A stretch of 64,000 nt of DNA from contig NC_031778.1 in the NCBI RefSeq assembly GCF_001522545.3, positions 24,095,797 through 24,159,796 of the forward strand, written 5' to 3'. Positions 9,837-23,272 of this stretch are shown one piece after another (within the stretch, counting starts at the first letter, position 1; every line of letters begins with the position of its first letter). Below the pieces are notes generated by a model that was not told the origin of the DNA, did not search any database, and saw only the letters and a program-made list of their open reading frames with translations. Origin of the DNA: Parus major (Eukaryota; Chordata; Aves; Passeriformes; Paridae). A program made the translations under genes and the position numbers.

Positions 9837-12118
9837 CCACACCCGGCTGTGCCCGGAGCCCGGCCCTGCCCTGTGCCGCCTGTCCTGGGGCGCTGGCTTG
9901 GGGCACCGCGGGGACCCCCGGGTTGAGGAGCTGCCCAGGTGGGGCTGGGAGGGTGACCAGCTTTGGAGGCCCCCCCAGGACCCCCGTCCTTCACTGTCAC
10001 CAGCAGAGTGGCCCTGGGGAGGGCAGTGGGTGGCCCTGGGTGCAGCCCCACAGCAGAGGGTGCCCGTGGGTGGAAGGGTCACCCTTGGTCCCTTTCCCAC
10101 CTGGCACAGGCCACGGGAAATGGTCCAGAGGGGCTCCCCAGACCCCTGTCCTACACCTGCCCTGGCTGTGGGGGTCTGGGGCACCTCCGGAGCTGCCGGT
10201 GCCCCCTCCCCGCTCCCTGCCCGGCCCCAGAGCCGGCCCTTGGGGCGAGAGCAGCTCCCAGGCTGGACCCCCCTGCAGTGACCGGCCCGAGGCACCCCGG
10301 GGTGGGGCGGCAGCGGTGGCAGAATGAGCTGGGGATGGATGGGGATGGGATGGGGGTGCTGGGGGGGATCCCAGCCCGGTCTGAGCTCAGGGTGACAGAG
10401 CTTTGAGCCCTGCCCTGCGGCACACCACGGTCTGTCCCCCCTCCATCCTGCCGGGGATGTGAGAGCGGCTGGGGGGCAGCCAAGGCCACCCAGCACCCTG
10501 GGACAGGGGACGAGCTTCTGCCGCAGCTCCTGTCCTGGTGGACCATGAACAGGTACCCAGCACATCCCTTTGAGGATGGAAAGCATTAAATCCCAACAAA
10601 AACAGTTCCCCAGTGGTATTTTCCCAAAGAGGATTAACAGTTAATCACACAGCAGACCCACAGACTCCCATCTGTGAGTGGTCTCCTTGGATCACCCTCA
10701 GGCAGGGATTACTGGGGAGCAGGACCCCGGGAGAGTTCCCAGACCCCTCATCAGGGGTAGTGCAGACCACCAGCAAACCCAGCAGAGGGGACATCGGGGG
10801 GCACAAGCCATGGGGTCACTGACCCCAAGGTGCCCCTCACACCCAGGACATCCTCAGGGTCTCCTTGGGACTGGGGGATGCAGCTGGAGCATTGCTGGGA
10901 GCCCAGGGCAGGACCTGGAAAACACTAGAAAAACCTGGAAATATTCCCCTCTGTGACAGCCTCACGTCCCCTCGCTGGGCTCGGGCATTCCCAGGTGTGT
11001 TTTACCTGTCCTGGACATCTCTGGAGAGCCCCCACTGCGGCCAGATCTGCCAAACACAGAGAGCTGGTCCTGGGGATGAGCCCAGGTCACTGTCACCAGG
11101 TCCTGATCACCACCCCCATCACCAGGGCTGCCCTGAGGCACCAGGGGAGGCCCAGGGCAGGGGACAGAAAGGGACAGTCACCTTCTGCACTGGCACATCC
11201 CACAGAGCATCTTACCTCAAGCTGCTTAGCTTTGGAGGGGTTACAGTCTCTCCACAGAATATGTATTTAAATATGGGATTTATTTCATTTCCCCGAGCAA
11301 GATAATCACTTCTAGAGTAAAATGTTGGAGTAACATAATTCTGTATGATGCAAATCCTGAGCTTATAGAACAGGAGGTACGTGACAGCCCTGGCAGAGGA
11401 CAGCCACGAGCCCGGGCTCCCTGTGACACCTCAGTGCCACCAAACCACGGTGACAAGATGCCCAGTGCCTTTCCCCTGAGCGAGACAACAACCGCTCATT
11501 AAACAACTCCCTCATCAGGCAAATGAGCTTTAACTCAGCTGCTTGTGACCAGCCTGTGACCCCCCAGCCCTGGAGCCACTGCAGCCACCCCGGGGGACAA
11601 ACCAAAAGCCACCAGAGCCAGGGCAGCGGGAGCTGCCTCTACACGAACACATCCCTGGCCCCAGAGCTGCCCCGAGCCCTGCAGGGACAGGAGGACACAC
11701 ACACAAACCAAAAACAACCATCCAAAGCCCAAAACGCTCCGTGCAGCCCCGGTGGGACCCCTGTGCAGGCTGGAAGGGGCCGTGGGGCAGGCACAGGGCA
11801 GGGGGTGAGGGAGGAGCCCTTCCCGGAGCTCCTGCAGGGACCCTGCTCCAGGGACAGGCTGCAGCACGGCTCTGGCTGCAGCCACAGGAGGAAAGATGCT
11901 TCTGCAGCCCGAAATATGAACATGAATCAAGGTCCTGCAGTCTGGGCTGTGTGAAACCTCGTGAGCTGCTGCAGCCCTGGCCCAGCACGGCCGGAGCTGA
12001 GCACGCTGATTGCTCCTTCCTTTTTTAAATTCCACCTCAGAGCGGAGCTCCTTTGAAATACGATGCCAAGTCTGGCTGGAGATTGTGCTTCTCGTGGCTG
12101 CAGCCAGAGGCTATTTAC

Positions 12119-12196
12119 CCTCCCTGCCATGGCAGGGCCTGGGGACTGGGTGGTCTTTAAGGCCCCCTCCAGCCACAGCAGCCTGTGATTCCAGCA
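12119..12196 (+). mobile_element. CR1 3' terminal fragment
   Basis: Only the last ~75 bp of a CR1: TCCCTGCCATGGCAGGGCC, GGTGGTCTTTAAGGCCC, then a GTGATTCC end. Confidence 0.7.
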
Positions 12197-12321
12197 ATCC
12201 AGGTAATGATGCCAACCCAGCCTGTCTAAGCTCTTTATCTGGAATTCTTCCATGCCAAGAGAAAACAACAACTGAATTTTGCAGCGAACCTGCAGCAGTG
12301 CCCATGATGGAGATGGTGGCT

Positions 12322-12467
12322 GCTCCATCCCTGGAAGTGCCCAAGGCCAGGCTGGACAGGGCTTGGAGCAGGCTGGGACAGTGGAAGGTGTCCCTGCCAT
12401 GGCAGGGGTGGAATGAGATGGACAATAAGGTCTCTTCCAACCCAGACCAGTCTGGGATTCTGTGATC
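12322..12467 (+). mobile_element. CR1 3' fragment
   Basis: Sense CR1 tail from CCAAGGCCAGGCTGGACAGG to a GGGATTCTGTGATC end. It lies 125 bp from another sense piece. Confidence 0.85.
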
Positions 12468-13006
12468 AATGCCAGAAGCATTTCCTCTGCTCCCAGTGCT
12501 GAGGGTCCTGCCCTCCCCGTGCCAGAGCAGCCCCAGGCCTGGGGAGATACAGCAGGACGGAACAGTCAGTGCTTCCAGGCTGGAAACACATCAAAAATCT
12601 GGTTTCAGCCTTCCCAAAGAGAGGTTTAACCATGTTGGACACTCAGGTGCTCAGTGAGCCTTTGCCTGCAATGCCCTTGGATGGAGCAGACCTCAGGAAA
12701 TGCTGCTGGCAGTGCCATGAGGCAGGATCCTTCTCCAGAGCCTGAACCCTCCCAGCTTTCCCACCCAAAAAAAGCCTTTCCTTATCCACCAGCCCAGAGC
12801 TGTCCACAGCCCCAGAGCCACACTCCCCAAACCCCAAACTGCAGGCAGCAGCCTCTGTCCAGGACCCAAGCAGGATCCCAAATCCCAGATTTCCAGCCTC
12901 CCACCGTAACTCTGCCTCAGGGCGCTCCCTCCTCATGTCCCAGTGACATTTTACTGGGTGTAAGAGCTGTGAGGACAAGCCCAGCCCGTGTTCTGTGCCC
13001 AGAGCT

Positions 13007-13054
13007 GCTGGGGAACAGCTTTCCTGCTGGGGAACAGCTTTCCTGCTGGGATCC
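13007..13054. repeat. Short tandem repeat, 20-bp unit
   Basis: Two and a half copies of CTGCTGGGGAACAGCTTTC-type units. Confidence 0.8.
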
Positions 13055-13689
13055 TTCCCGGGGATTGTGGCAGCTCCTCACATCTCCTGAAACTGGGCTG
13101 ATCCGGACACGGGTGAGATGAGCTGGGCTGGGGATGCCGCTCCCAGCAGGGTTTCCCTGGGATTAATCCCAATTTAGAGCCAGGACGAGCCTCTGCAGCC
13201 CCTCAGAGGAGGTGTCCCATGGGCAGCAGCAGCTCCAGACCTGCTGGGGAGTTGTATCTCTTTGGGGTGCAGCTGGAGCCAGGAATGGCTCTTTCTGATA
13301 ACGCTGCTGGAAGCTGCGCGAGGAAATGAGCCACAGAACAAAAGCTCGGCGCTTATCGAGCCCACAGCCATCACATTTCCGCTGGTTTCACATCAAAAAC
13401 TCCATTTGCATTTGTAATTGCACTTGAGGAAAACTGATCAAAATTGCCATGAAATGGTTTTTAGTTAAAAGGCGTCGTTCTGGCAGGTTTTGAGCCAGGC
13501 TGGGGGCAGTGGCTCCAGCCCGGGGTTCCTCTGATGCCACATGAGTTGTGCCATCCCCCAGGACCAGCAGCAGCTCCGAGGGCTCCATCACCTGGAATGG
13601 ACCAAAGCTGGGAGTGAGACAGCTCCGAGCCACTGCTCTGCCAGCACAGGGCTGGGCTGGGATAAATCCAAACCACAGCAGCTGGGGCT

Positions 13690-13818
13690 GCCCTGGATCC
13701 CTGGAAACATCCCAGGCCAGGCTGGACACTGGGGTTTGGAGCAGCCTGGGACACTGGGAAGTGTCCCTGGAGGGGCTCAGAGGTCCCTCCCATCCCAAAC
13801 CAGACCGGGATCCTGTGC
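13690..13818 (+). mobile_element. CR1 3' fragment
   Basis: Sense CR1 tail with CCAGGCCAGGCTGGACACTG and a CCGGGATCCTGTG end. The hairpin region is partly decayed. Confidence 0.75.
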
Positions 13819-14209
13819 TGCTCCAAATTCCTGGACTAACTCCCATCCAGTCCCCAACCCCTGGGTGTCCAAGCCCCACCTGGGTGTGGGAGCACCCCCA
13901 GCCCCAAGGGAGCCCCGAGGGCAACATGAAATAAATCATCTGTGACACAACAGGAAAGAATCCACGCTGGGACCCAGCCCGGAGCTCATCAGGCTCCCAA
14001 TCCAATTAACTGGCCACTCATCCCCGTGGAGAGAACACCCCCCCACGGTGCCTGTTGCCCATTAGCTGCTGGATCCCTGCTCCAAAGCAGGTAATTTAAT
14101 TTTTCCATGCTATCTATTCCATTTCTCAGCTGACTGCAAGCCAGAGCCTCACATGAGGGGCTCCAGAAGTCACCATTAAATTAATGTACCGTGCTACACT
14201 GAGCACTTA

Positions 14210-14252
14210 ACGGTCTTTAAGGTCCTTTCCAGCCCAAGCCACTCTGTGATTA
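14210..14252 (+). mobile_element. Very short CR1 3' end
   Basis: About 40 bp: GGTCTTTAAGGTCCTTTCCA, then CCACTCTGTGATT. An extreme 5' truncation. Confidence 0.7.
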
Positions 14253-15639
14253 AATATGATTAAAACACTTTGAGCTGCACGAAGCTCCACCGCCCAGTAC
14301 AAGAGGGTTTTCTGTTTTATTCCCCCTGGGAGCCCCTGACATGGTGTGCAGTCACTGAGCCTCCATCCCAGAGCAGAGGAGCATCCCCAGCAGCAGCAGC
14401 AGCACCCTCGGGGCTCTTGTGCCAAGGAATGATTCTCCCTTCTGCCATACTCGTGTTCTACACCCTGCACACACAAAATGCAGATTTTCCCCGTGTGCTC
14501 CGCATCACCTGGTGGATAAATGTATTCCAAATAAAGCTCAGCCCAAGCTGTGTTCTCCCAGCTTGGCTGTGCTTGTTGAATAGTAGATTTTAGGCAATTA
14601 TGAGCATTGCTGTGTTATCCACACGCGTCAAATCTCACCCGAGCATTACTTGTAACAGCTTAGAGCTCTAAATGAACTTGTGTGGAGGAGCTCTGCTGAG
14701 GTGCTGGGGCAGGATGTGGGCAGCAAACTCACAGCTCCGAGCTGCCCTGCTCTGGGACACGCTGGAGCACACAGGGAGCAGAGACAGAGCAGGAACTCCT
14801 GATTCTTTGACATGAACTGGCAGAGGCTCACACGAGCTCCAGCAGACTCTGCTGGTTGGGAAGCTCTTTCCCAATGAAAACCCCTTCAGAAAGCTTCCCC
14901 CTCTCCTGGGAAGCCTCAGTTGTCACCTCCTACAGCCGATGGAGGGACTTGGCCCCTCTGTGAGCAGCTCAGCGAAAGCCAAGTGTCTCCAGCAGTCATT
15001 ACCTTATATAAGTCACCACTGCATAATAAGCACTATTAAAAATATCACCTTCCCAAATAGCATTTTTCAAAGAAGAATTGTAAGTCTCCTCCTGAGAGCC
15101 TCTCTTTCAGCTGCAGCAGCATTTCTGATTATTAACGTGAGTGACACAGGGTACAAATCCCATCAGCTGCTCCCAGCAGAGCTGGCACACAGACCCTGCT
15201 CCTGAGGGAAAACCCTTCACCCTGACCATCAGCCCAAAGGAATGAGGCACCTGCTGGAATTAATCACAGAGGAGGATCAGCACATCACCCAGGATCCAGC
15301 AGATTTCCAGGGAACCATCCTCAGCCCCACTCATTTTAATGGATCCTTTTCCCACTGCCAGGCTCCTCTCCGGGGGAGGGATCTGCAAAACCCTCTGTGT
15401 CAGCACCTCCTCTGCCTCTCAGTTACCAGCCCACTCTGCTGGTGAAAAATCAGCATTTTGGGACCTCTGGAATCTGCTTTTCACCTGAGCAGGTGCAGGC
15501 ACAGCGCTCTGCTGCCAGGCAGGAGCAGCTCTGCTGTCACTCTTTAGCTCCCCAATTTTCCTCCGCTCTTTTCACTTCCACAATTCTCTGCAAAGGCTTT
15601 TAACAACTTTTGCTTTGGCCCACGAGGCAAGAACACTGT

Positions 15640-15790
15640 GTCATGGAATGGTTTGGGCTGGAAGGGACCTTAAAGCCCCTGCAGTGTCCCCCTGCCATGG
15701 CAGGGACACCTCCCTCTGTCCCAGGGGCTCCCAGCCCTGTCCAGCCTGGCCTGGGACACTGCCAGGGATCCAGGGACAATGGCATTTTAG
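15640..15790 (-). mobile_element. CR1 3' fragment
   Basis: Reverse CR1 tail beginning TCATGGAATGGTTTGGGCTG and including CCCTGCCATGGCAGGGACAC. Confidence 0.85.
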
Positions 15791-17123
15791 AAAATCAAGT
15801 GCAAGGCACTGTCAGGTCTTCAGGTGACCTCCAGCCACTGCCAAGCACTTCCAAGCCAAGGATTTCTGCATTTCCCAGGCCAGTGCTGGCCGGGCAAGTA
15901 GTCCCTGATCTCTGGGCACATCCCAAACATTGAACAACCACTTTTGCACTGGAAAGGAGCCCATTTAATTAACAAAAAGATTTGCAAGAGGATCATTACT
16001 TACTGCCAAATGCATAACCGCTCATTAGGCCCTCGGGGGAAATGAATAATTACTCCTGCAATCTACAGATTGTGTCTTTTTCTGCAGTGAGGATTCATCT
16101 CCCCAGCTGGGGTGGGCTGGAACCCTCAGCCCAGCAGCAGCTGGACCATGGGGAGCAGCTCCCCAACAGCCTCAGCCCCCCTGGACTCTCCAAGGATCCC
16201 TGAGCTCTCCACAAAAACCTCTGGAAAAAGCAGCAGCGGTGCCCTTGGGATGATGGAAACACCGTGCTGGCTTCTGGAGCTCTTCTGGCACAGGGGTGAA
16301 GCCAGAAACTGTGGAAATGCACTGAAAACAAGGAAGAAAAGGCTTATCAGGCAGTCACAGGGGGTTTATCCATGGAAGAGCTGCCTTTCATCCAGCCTCC
16401 CCCTCCCCAGCTGCCCACAGCCCCTCCACACCTGGGCAGAGGCACAAACAGAGAGGTGCCCAACACAGAGCCCTACAAACATCTCAGCTGAGTGTTTTCA
16501 CTGGCCTGGGCTGTAAAAAACCGAGTTGTGGTTCACAGATGTGTCAGAGGGCAGCCCCACCGAGCTGTACCCGAGCCTGGGGACACGGGAGCCGCTCTGC
16601 CCTGGCCCCGAGCCCTGCCAGAACCTGCATTTATCTCCGTGCCTAAAGGAGGCAGCCTTGAAATAAACCTGCAGGCCACGGGAGGAGGTTTTGCTCCCAA
16701 ATTCGCTCCCTGCTCAGCATCTCGTGTCGGTGCAGCATCCGGCAGCATCCCTTTCTCAGCAGATCCCAAAGTCAGCCCAAAGACTCCGGATAAAACCTCT
16801 TTTAACCGGGAGCACGTGGGCTGAGTTTCATCCCAGACTGCAGCCTCCAAAGCTGTCTATAAATCCAGCCAGGAATATCCCAAACTCTGCCACAGGAGCA
16901 GCAGCTGTGGGGGAAAAGCAGCAAAAGTGCAAATTCCTGCTGGGCAGGGGCCGGAGCAGCCGGGGTGGGCTGGCATTTACCCATGGGGAGGGGAAAATCT
17001 GCTTTGTTTTCCCCACAAAACCGAGCACCCACAGCACGGGAACTTCCCACAGAAAGGTGGGAATTACCCTGGAAGCAGCAGCACACTGAGCCTGGCTGAG
17101 CTCTGTGAGGGTTTTAGGGAATC

Positions 17124-17185
17124 ACCGTGGAATGGTTTGGCTTGGGAGGGACCTTAAAGCTCATCCATGGGCAGGGAGAGGAACC
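17124..17185 (-). mobile_element. Short CR1 3' end
   Basis: About 60 bp of reverse CR1: GTGGAATGGTTTGGCTTGGG and the ACCTTAAAGCTCATCC block, then lost. Confidence 0.75.
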
Positions 17186-18075
17186 TGCAAAAATCACACA
17201 AAACCCAAAGAACATCGGGAAAAAGGCCAGACATGGGGAAGTGTCCTGGCACCGCTGCACCAGGGAACTGCTGTGGAGTTTGCACAGACTAAAAAAGGCT
17301 AAAAAACCACTTAGGACGCCTGACACTGACTATTAACAAAAGGACACAGCTCTGTGGATCAATCTGCACAGGAAATAGGGAAAACATTAAGGCTGTAAGA
17401 TATATCCCAATAAATATAATGCAGCAGCACTCAGGACAGAGCAGATGAGGACAGGATTACAGAGCAGGATTACAGGACCCCATCAAGAGCCTTCCTATAT
17501 TTTGCCATTTAAAGATTAGGTATTTTAAAGCTTCAATGCACAAAATGGGCCTCACTGAGGAAGTCTGGAAGAGCAGCCATGGCAAAGGGATCATTCCCAA
17601 ATTCCCTTTTTCTGGGGTGGCTCTGCAGGGGTGTAAGGGGAGCTCTTCTTGCTTGAGGTGAAATCCCCCCTTGGTGTTCAACACCTTGGATGGGCCTGGC
17701 TGATCCCTGACAACATCTTCAACCTGCTGGAGCTTCCAGCACCCACACACCGTGTCAGGGAGCTCCCCAGTTCCACTACAAGGGCCTGGGAAAGGGATTC
17801 CTGAGCTCAAACCCATTGTACAAAACGTCCTTTGCTCCCCCCTGCCCCAGCTCCTGCCATGTGGGAGACGGTGAGTGACTGGCTACAGGCTGCTCCTGAT
17901 TTAAACACATCTGTAATCCCTGTCCATCATCTTTTCCCTAAGCCAAAAGCCTGTTTAATCGCCTGGGGCAGGGACAATCCCATCCCTCAGACCCCTCTGC
18001 TTGTCCAGGCTGCTGAATCCACTGGAAATGGCCAAAGGTTTGGGTGTCAGCTCCTCACAGTTCCCATCTCAACCA

Positions 18076-18141
18076 GGACAGGGAGAAGGGAAAAGAGGGA
18101 AAATGGGGAAGGAGAAAGGGAAAAGGAGGAAGGAAAAGGAG
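18076..18141. repeat. Purine-rich tract
   Basis: About 65 bp of almost only G and A on the plus strand (GGGAGAAGGGAAAAGAGGGA and similar). A simple low-complexity tract. Confidence 0.8.
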
Positions 18142-18409
18142 CATCCTACAAAGGGCTGCCTGCTGGCCAATCTCTGCATGGAAGTTTCACAATTCCCAGG
18201 TTTTATTTCGTTGCTCACCCAAGAGAAGCAGCAGGAAGAGGACAGGGCTCTCTGTGTGGGCTGCAGGAGCTCAGGGGGTTCTGCAGGACACCCCAAGCCG
18301 AGTGAGGTGGCTTTGCCAGGGAGTTCTGTGCTCTGGGAGGAATTGTCCCTCCTGGAACAGAACCTCAGCTAACATAAAACAGATAAAAGAGGAATGCAGA
18401 GCCCAGCCC

Positions 18410-18779
18410 TGTCGTTCCGATTGGGAACGGCTGGAAGGAACGACACAGACTCTCAGGGAGTCAGAACAAGAGGATCCTTTAGTTTATTGCTTGCAGGCCT
18501 GCTTTATAGACAGATACGTGGAAAGTACAGAAAGGAAACTCTTATTGGTTAGTAAACTGCTACATTACCATCATTGGTCAGTGGGGTACACCACCCCCCT
18601 GACTTTCTCCTGCAAGGAAAACAAGGAACACATAACAACACCTGCAAGGTTGTTTTGTGTCCCTGAGGATTGTTTTAATTCTTTCTTATGTCTTTCCCAG
18701 ACTACTTTCTCAGGCCCAGCCTGAGAAGCTGTGCAGCCTGTAATCTGTACAGGCACTGTCAGAATTTAGCATCCACACA
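18410..18779 (-). mobile_element. Solo LTR of an endogenous retrovirus, sense to KCNAB1
   Basis: A 370-bp element that on the minus strand starts TGTGTGGATGC and ends GGAACGACA, with TG...CA termini. It is flanked by identical 4-bp copies GCCC at 18406-18409 and 18780-18783, a target site duplication of the length typical of ERV1/gamma-like integrases. In order on the minus strand it has two CCAAT boxes (18573-18577, 18544-18548), a TATAAA box (18503-18508) and an AATAAA signal (18483-18488), which is LTR architecture. No retroviral gene adjoins it, so it is a solo LTR left by LTR-LTR recombination. The family assignment is inference. Confidence 0.85.
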
Positions 18780-20924
18780 GCCCAGCTGCAGCGTGGGTTA
18801 ATCCAGCAGCGCCTCGGGTCTCCGTGACCTCCATAAATACTTTCCACCCCAACATTTGGCAGCAGCATGTTTTGCAAGAGCTGCCTGGGTGCTCTTGCAG
18901 ACACATCTACTCCTATAAGATTTCCCCCCCAGGCCCTCGGAGCGCAGCTGCCCGAGCTCCCAGACCCTGCTGGATCAGGATGGAGCAGAACTCTGGGAGC
19001 TTTCACAGCCAGAGCCCAGCAAAGTGTGCAGGAAAGGAGCTGTGCCATGAACACCTCCCTGGAGAACACCAAATTTGCTTTGTAAATGGTGTTTCATCTG
19101 AGAGAAAGTCTGCTGTCATCAGGAAGGAGCCAGGCTCACGCTCTGCTGCTCTTTGGGGTGTTCTGCAGCAGCTGAACTGTGCTGCACTGGCTGAAGCAAT
19201 GAAAGGGAAAAGAACCGATCAGCCTGTAAATGAACCAGCTTACAAGTGTTTAGTAAGTGTTTCTTTTCACAATTCATTACTTCTCACGAGTAATTGAATA
19301 AATCTTAATAAAAAAGGAGGTTCTACTGTGCTGGCTGTTCTGGACCCACGGAGAGCTGAAGAAACATCCTGGAGGCAGAGGAAGAAAGAGAAAATGTCCA
19401 AGCTCAAAGTCAGATAGAAGAGTCCCTGAACCTCTGGAAGAGAAAATCCCCTTTGGAAGCAGCAGGTGGGGAGTGCAGGAGCATCCCTGCCCTCAGCAGA
19501 GCCCTCTGCCCAGCCCCTCTCCCACAGGATAAATCTCTGGAAACGTGGGAAGTGCAGTAAGTTACAGCTGCTTCTGTCAGCTGTGAAAAATGTACACACT
19601 TAAAATGGAGCAGAGGCTCGAATCCATCAGCTTCACCAGAAATGAAGCACATGCTTTATTTCCCCGTGAGTGATGGCTCTGCTGAGCGAGGGATGCTCCA
19701 CTCACCGAGCCAAGGAACAGAGGTGGCTGAAGGTGTGTGCAGGGAGCTCCTGCAGCCACAGCCCAGTCCCACAGCCTCTCATTAATTACATTTTTCTATG
19801 GCTTTGAAACTCCCTCTCCATCCATATCCTACAGAAATTTTCTCCCCAAGCTCTTGGCAGGTTTCTCCCCCAGGCTGGGCACGTTCTGGTGCAGCAGAAC
19901 ACAGAGATGAACATTGCTGTCAGCTTTTGGGCACTGCCTTTGGGCTCATCAGGGCCAGGATGTGTCCATGGACCAGGGCTTGTGCAGAACAATCTGTGCA
20001 GACACTTCAAACAGGGCTCAGCCCTTCCTGGGAGCACTGTGAGCCCACCCCTGTGCTCCTCAGTGAGGACACGAGCTCTAAATCCTGTCTGCATGGACCA
20101 ACAGCAAGGCAAGTGCAGAATTAGAGACAAACAAGATAAATGGGGATTTTCCTGTCCTGAAAAGGACACCAACCTTTTCCAACATAGCTGCAGTGTGGGA
20201 TTAGGACCTTCAGAAGGAGCAGAGGGATTTCTCATCAAAGGGTGGGGAGTTTCCAGCCCCAGTGGGTGAGAGGATCTCTCTCAGGGACAGCAGTGCTCCT
20301 GCCAGCCTGGGTTCACTCCTGCCACAGCTCCACTCCTGGGATGCCTTGGGACACTCTTCCATTTCATCCCCCAGCACTGGGGGCTCAGTTCCCCTTCTCT
20401 AACCCCAGTTTGCTCTGAGGGTGCCCAGCTGGCCCAGCAGCATGGTGACACAAAGCCCTTTGCCATTTCTCCTGGTCCCTGGACATTGTCCCCAAATTTC
20501 CCCTCCCAGCTGGGACACAAGGTGCTGGAGCCAGAAAAATACCAGTCACGGGGTCTTATTTCAATTTTAAGCTCAGACCAGCCACAGGCAAAGATCAACC
20601 TCTTGGGAAAGCAAAATGTTTCAAAGAAAATTTGCTTTTCTTAGAAGCAGAGAGAACTTGTAGGCTTTCCATACAGGATGTCATCCTTTTAAAGGGAACC
20701 CCTCAAAGCACAATTGCTGGACTAAGCCCACCAATGTCTCTCCACCCACCATCCCAGTCTCAGGCTGTTCCAGCTCCCCTTCCCCTGGACACCCTTTCAA
20801 ACCCAAAATTCACCTATTTCCCATCCTGAAGCCAGCCAGGTTTCTGTGCTCTCACTCCATGTGCTCCATCAGGAGGGTGAGGGTCTCAGGGTTCGGGACC
20901 TGAGCTGGAAAATTCAGTTTGATT

Positions 20925-21063
20925 TTCCCTGTCCTGGAAAGGCTCCAGGCCAGGCTGGACAGGGCTTGGAGCACTGTTCCAGTGGAAGGTGTCCCTGCCC
21001 GTGGCAGGGGTGGGATGGGATGGACTTTCACCCTTCCAACCCAGACCATCCACGATTCTGTGA
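20925..21063 (+). mobile_element. CR1 3' fragment
   Basis: Sense CR1 tail from GGCTCCAGGCCAGGCTGGAC to CCACGATTCTGTGA. Confidence 0.85.
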
Positions 21064-21583
21064 CTGGAAGAGAAAGACCCAGCTGAGTTTCAAGAGAACA
21101 GGTCACACACATTCAGCTTCACTCCAAGGGGCTGGGGCTCCTCTCCCAGACATTCTCTGTGTCCCTACAACCTGTCCCTTTTGCTCCATGCCCAGGATGG
21201 ATTTTGGCTGAGATCAGTGATCTGGTTTTGCCCCTGGTCTGGCACTCTGGGGGATGAGGGCTGCGGGTGGGAATAGAGAGCTGACCCCATTTCCCAGGCC
21301 TTATATTTAGATAATGAGAAATATTTGCTTGGGACTCAATCCAAGGCCAATAAACATAAACCAAATACTCTCACAGGGTCTATTTCAGGCCCTGGGCTGG
21401 CTGGATGAGCTCTGCAGGCGTTTCTTGTTTTGTCACAGCTCTCATGGCTGGGGTTACCTGCTCTGGGATCTTCCCTGGCATCTGCAGCCTCCTGGGCTGT
21501 GACAATCCACGTGAATTAAATGATGATGTTAACACTGATTTCACACTGCTGAACAGCAAACAGAGAGAGGTTCTGGTTCACAG

Positions 21584-21725
21584 ACTCACAGAATGGTTTG
21601 GGTTGGAAAGGACATCAAAAACCATCTTATTCCAAAGTCCCCTGCCATGGGAAGGGACACCTTCCACCACCCCAGGTTGCCCAAGCCTGTCCAACCTGGC
21701 CTTGAACAGTCCAGGGATGGATTTT
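21584..21725 (-). mobile_element. CR1 3' fragment
   Basis: Reverse CR1 tail starting CACAGAATGGTTTGGGTTGG, with CTGCCATGGGAAGGGACACC. Confidence 0.85.
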
Positions 21726-22823
21726 ATGGTCTTGATCCCTGCAGCACCCAGAAGGGCCACAGTGACCTTTTCTGGCCACAGTAAACAATCCTGCCAAGGT
21801 CTGGTTCATGACACTGAGGCAGATGTCTGAGACTCTTCTATTTTAAAAACTCACCCCATTTCAGCCCCAAATACATTTGAAAAATAAGTTAAATAATCAA
21901 GTGATGGATGTATCATGAACTCAACTAATCCTTAAATCTTTCAAAGCAGATAAAGAAAGACTGATCCCAACCCCAGAATATATTTGAAAAGCTCATAATT
22001 CAATGTCACAGAGGGGAGTTTGGCAGGAGCAGTGGGATTACCCCGTTATTCCTCTTGTGTCACTGTCACATCAGGGCGTGGGTGGCCCTGGGTGGCCTGG
22101 GCAGGGTCCTGCCCAAGGATGGGGGTCCTGTTCTCCCAGTGCTGATCCCAAAGGGGGTGCAGGGGGGTCCAGCCCAGCTCTCTGCAGCCCTGGACACTCA
22201 AGGGAGGGCAGCTGAGGTGTCCCAGGGCTGTCCCTGCCCTGTCCCGAGGCTGCTCCTCGTAGGGACCATCATTTCCTCCCTGCAGTGCAGCTCCAGGGCT
22301 GTACCTGTGATCTCTGCTGCAGCTGCCCTTGGTTTTACCTCTGCCAGCCCCAGCTCATCTCCAATGCAAGGTGAGCCAGCTCTAAGAAATACTTCTACAA
22401 GCTTCCCTGAGTTTTTTGGACACAAGGGTTTTGCTGGAGGATCAGGGTTTGTGTGGATCAGCATCTTTAGAAAGTTACTTTTCCCAAAAGTTATTCCCCA
22501 GCACTTTGTTTTTAGGGTGCAGTTTGAGCCCCTGGGTGCCAACCACAGGCACCAGAGCCAGGATCTGCCCCCTCAGACCCCTCGGGCTCCCTTCAGGTGC
22601 TTGTGAACATTCCTGCATTAATGCCCACTTGATCCCTTTAACTTCCTTTTCCTTTCACTCATCCCACTCCTAATTTTTATTGCCGTGACATTCTAATTCA
22701 TTTCTTATCCAAGCACATCTGCAAGAGCTCGGTTTGTGCAGGGCACTGCAGGCATCCCCACCCTGCCTGGAATTAGCGAAGATCTCGGCCGGTTCTCAGC
22801 CGGAATCCCGGGGGCTACCGAAG

Positions 22824-23272
22824 NNNNNNNNNNNNNNNNNNNNNNNNNNNNNNNNNNNNNNNNNNNNNNNNNNNNNNNNNNNNNNNNNNNNNNNNNNNNN
22901 NNNNNNNNNNNNNNNNNNNNNNNNNNNNNNNNNNNNNNNNNNNNNNNNNNNNNNNNNNNNNNNNNNNNNNNNNNNNNNNNNNNNNNNNNNNNNNNNNNNN
23001 NNNNNNNNNNNNNNNNNNNNNNNNNNNNNNNNNNNNNNNNNNNNNNNNNNNNNNNNNNNNNNNNNNNNNNNNNNNNNNNNNNNNNNNNNNNNNNNNNNNN
23101 NNNNNNNNNNNNNNNNNNNNNNNNNNNNNNNNNNNNNNNNNNNNNNNNNNNNNNNNNNNNNNNNNNNNNNNNNNNNNNNNNNNNNNNNNNNNNNNNNNNN
23201 NNNNNNNNNNNNNNNNNNNNNNNNNNNNNNNNNNNNNNNNNNNNNNNNNNNNNNNNNNNNNNNNNNNNNNNN
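22824..23272. other. Assembly gap
   Basis: 449 N, about 640 bp downstream of the Kv-beta-1.3 donor. The right flank is purine-rich. Confidence 1.
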
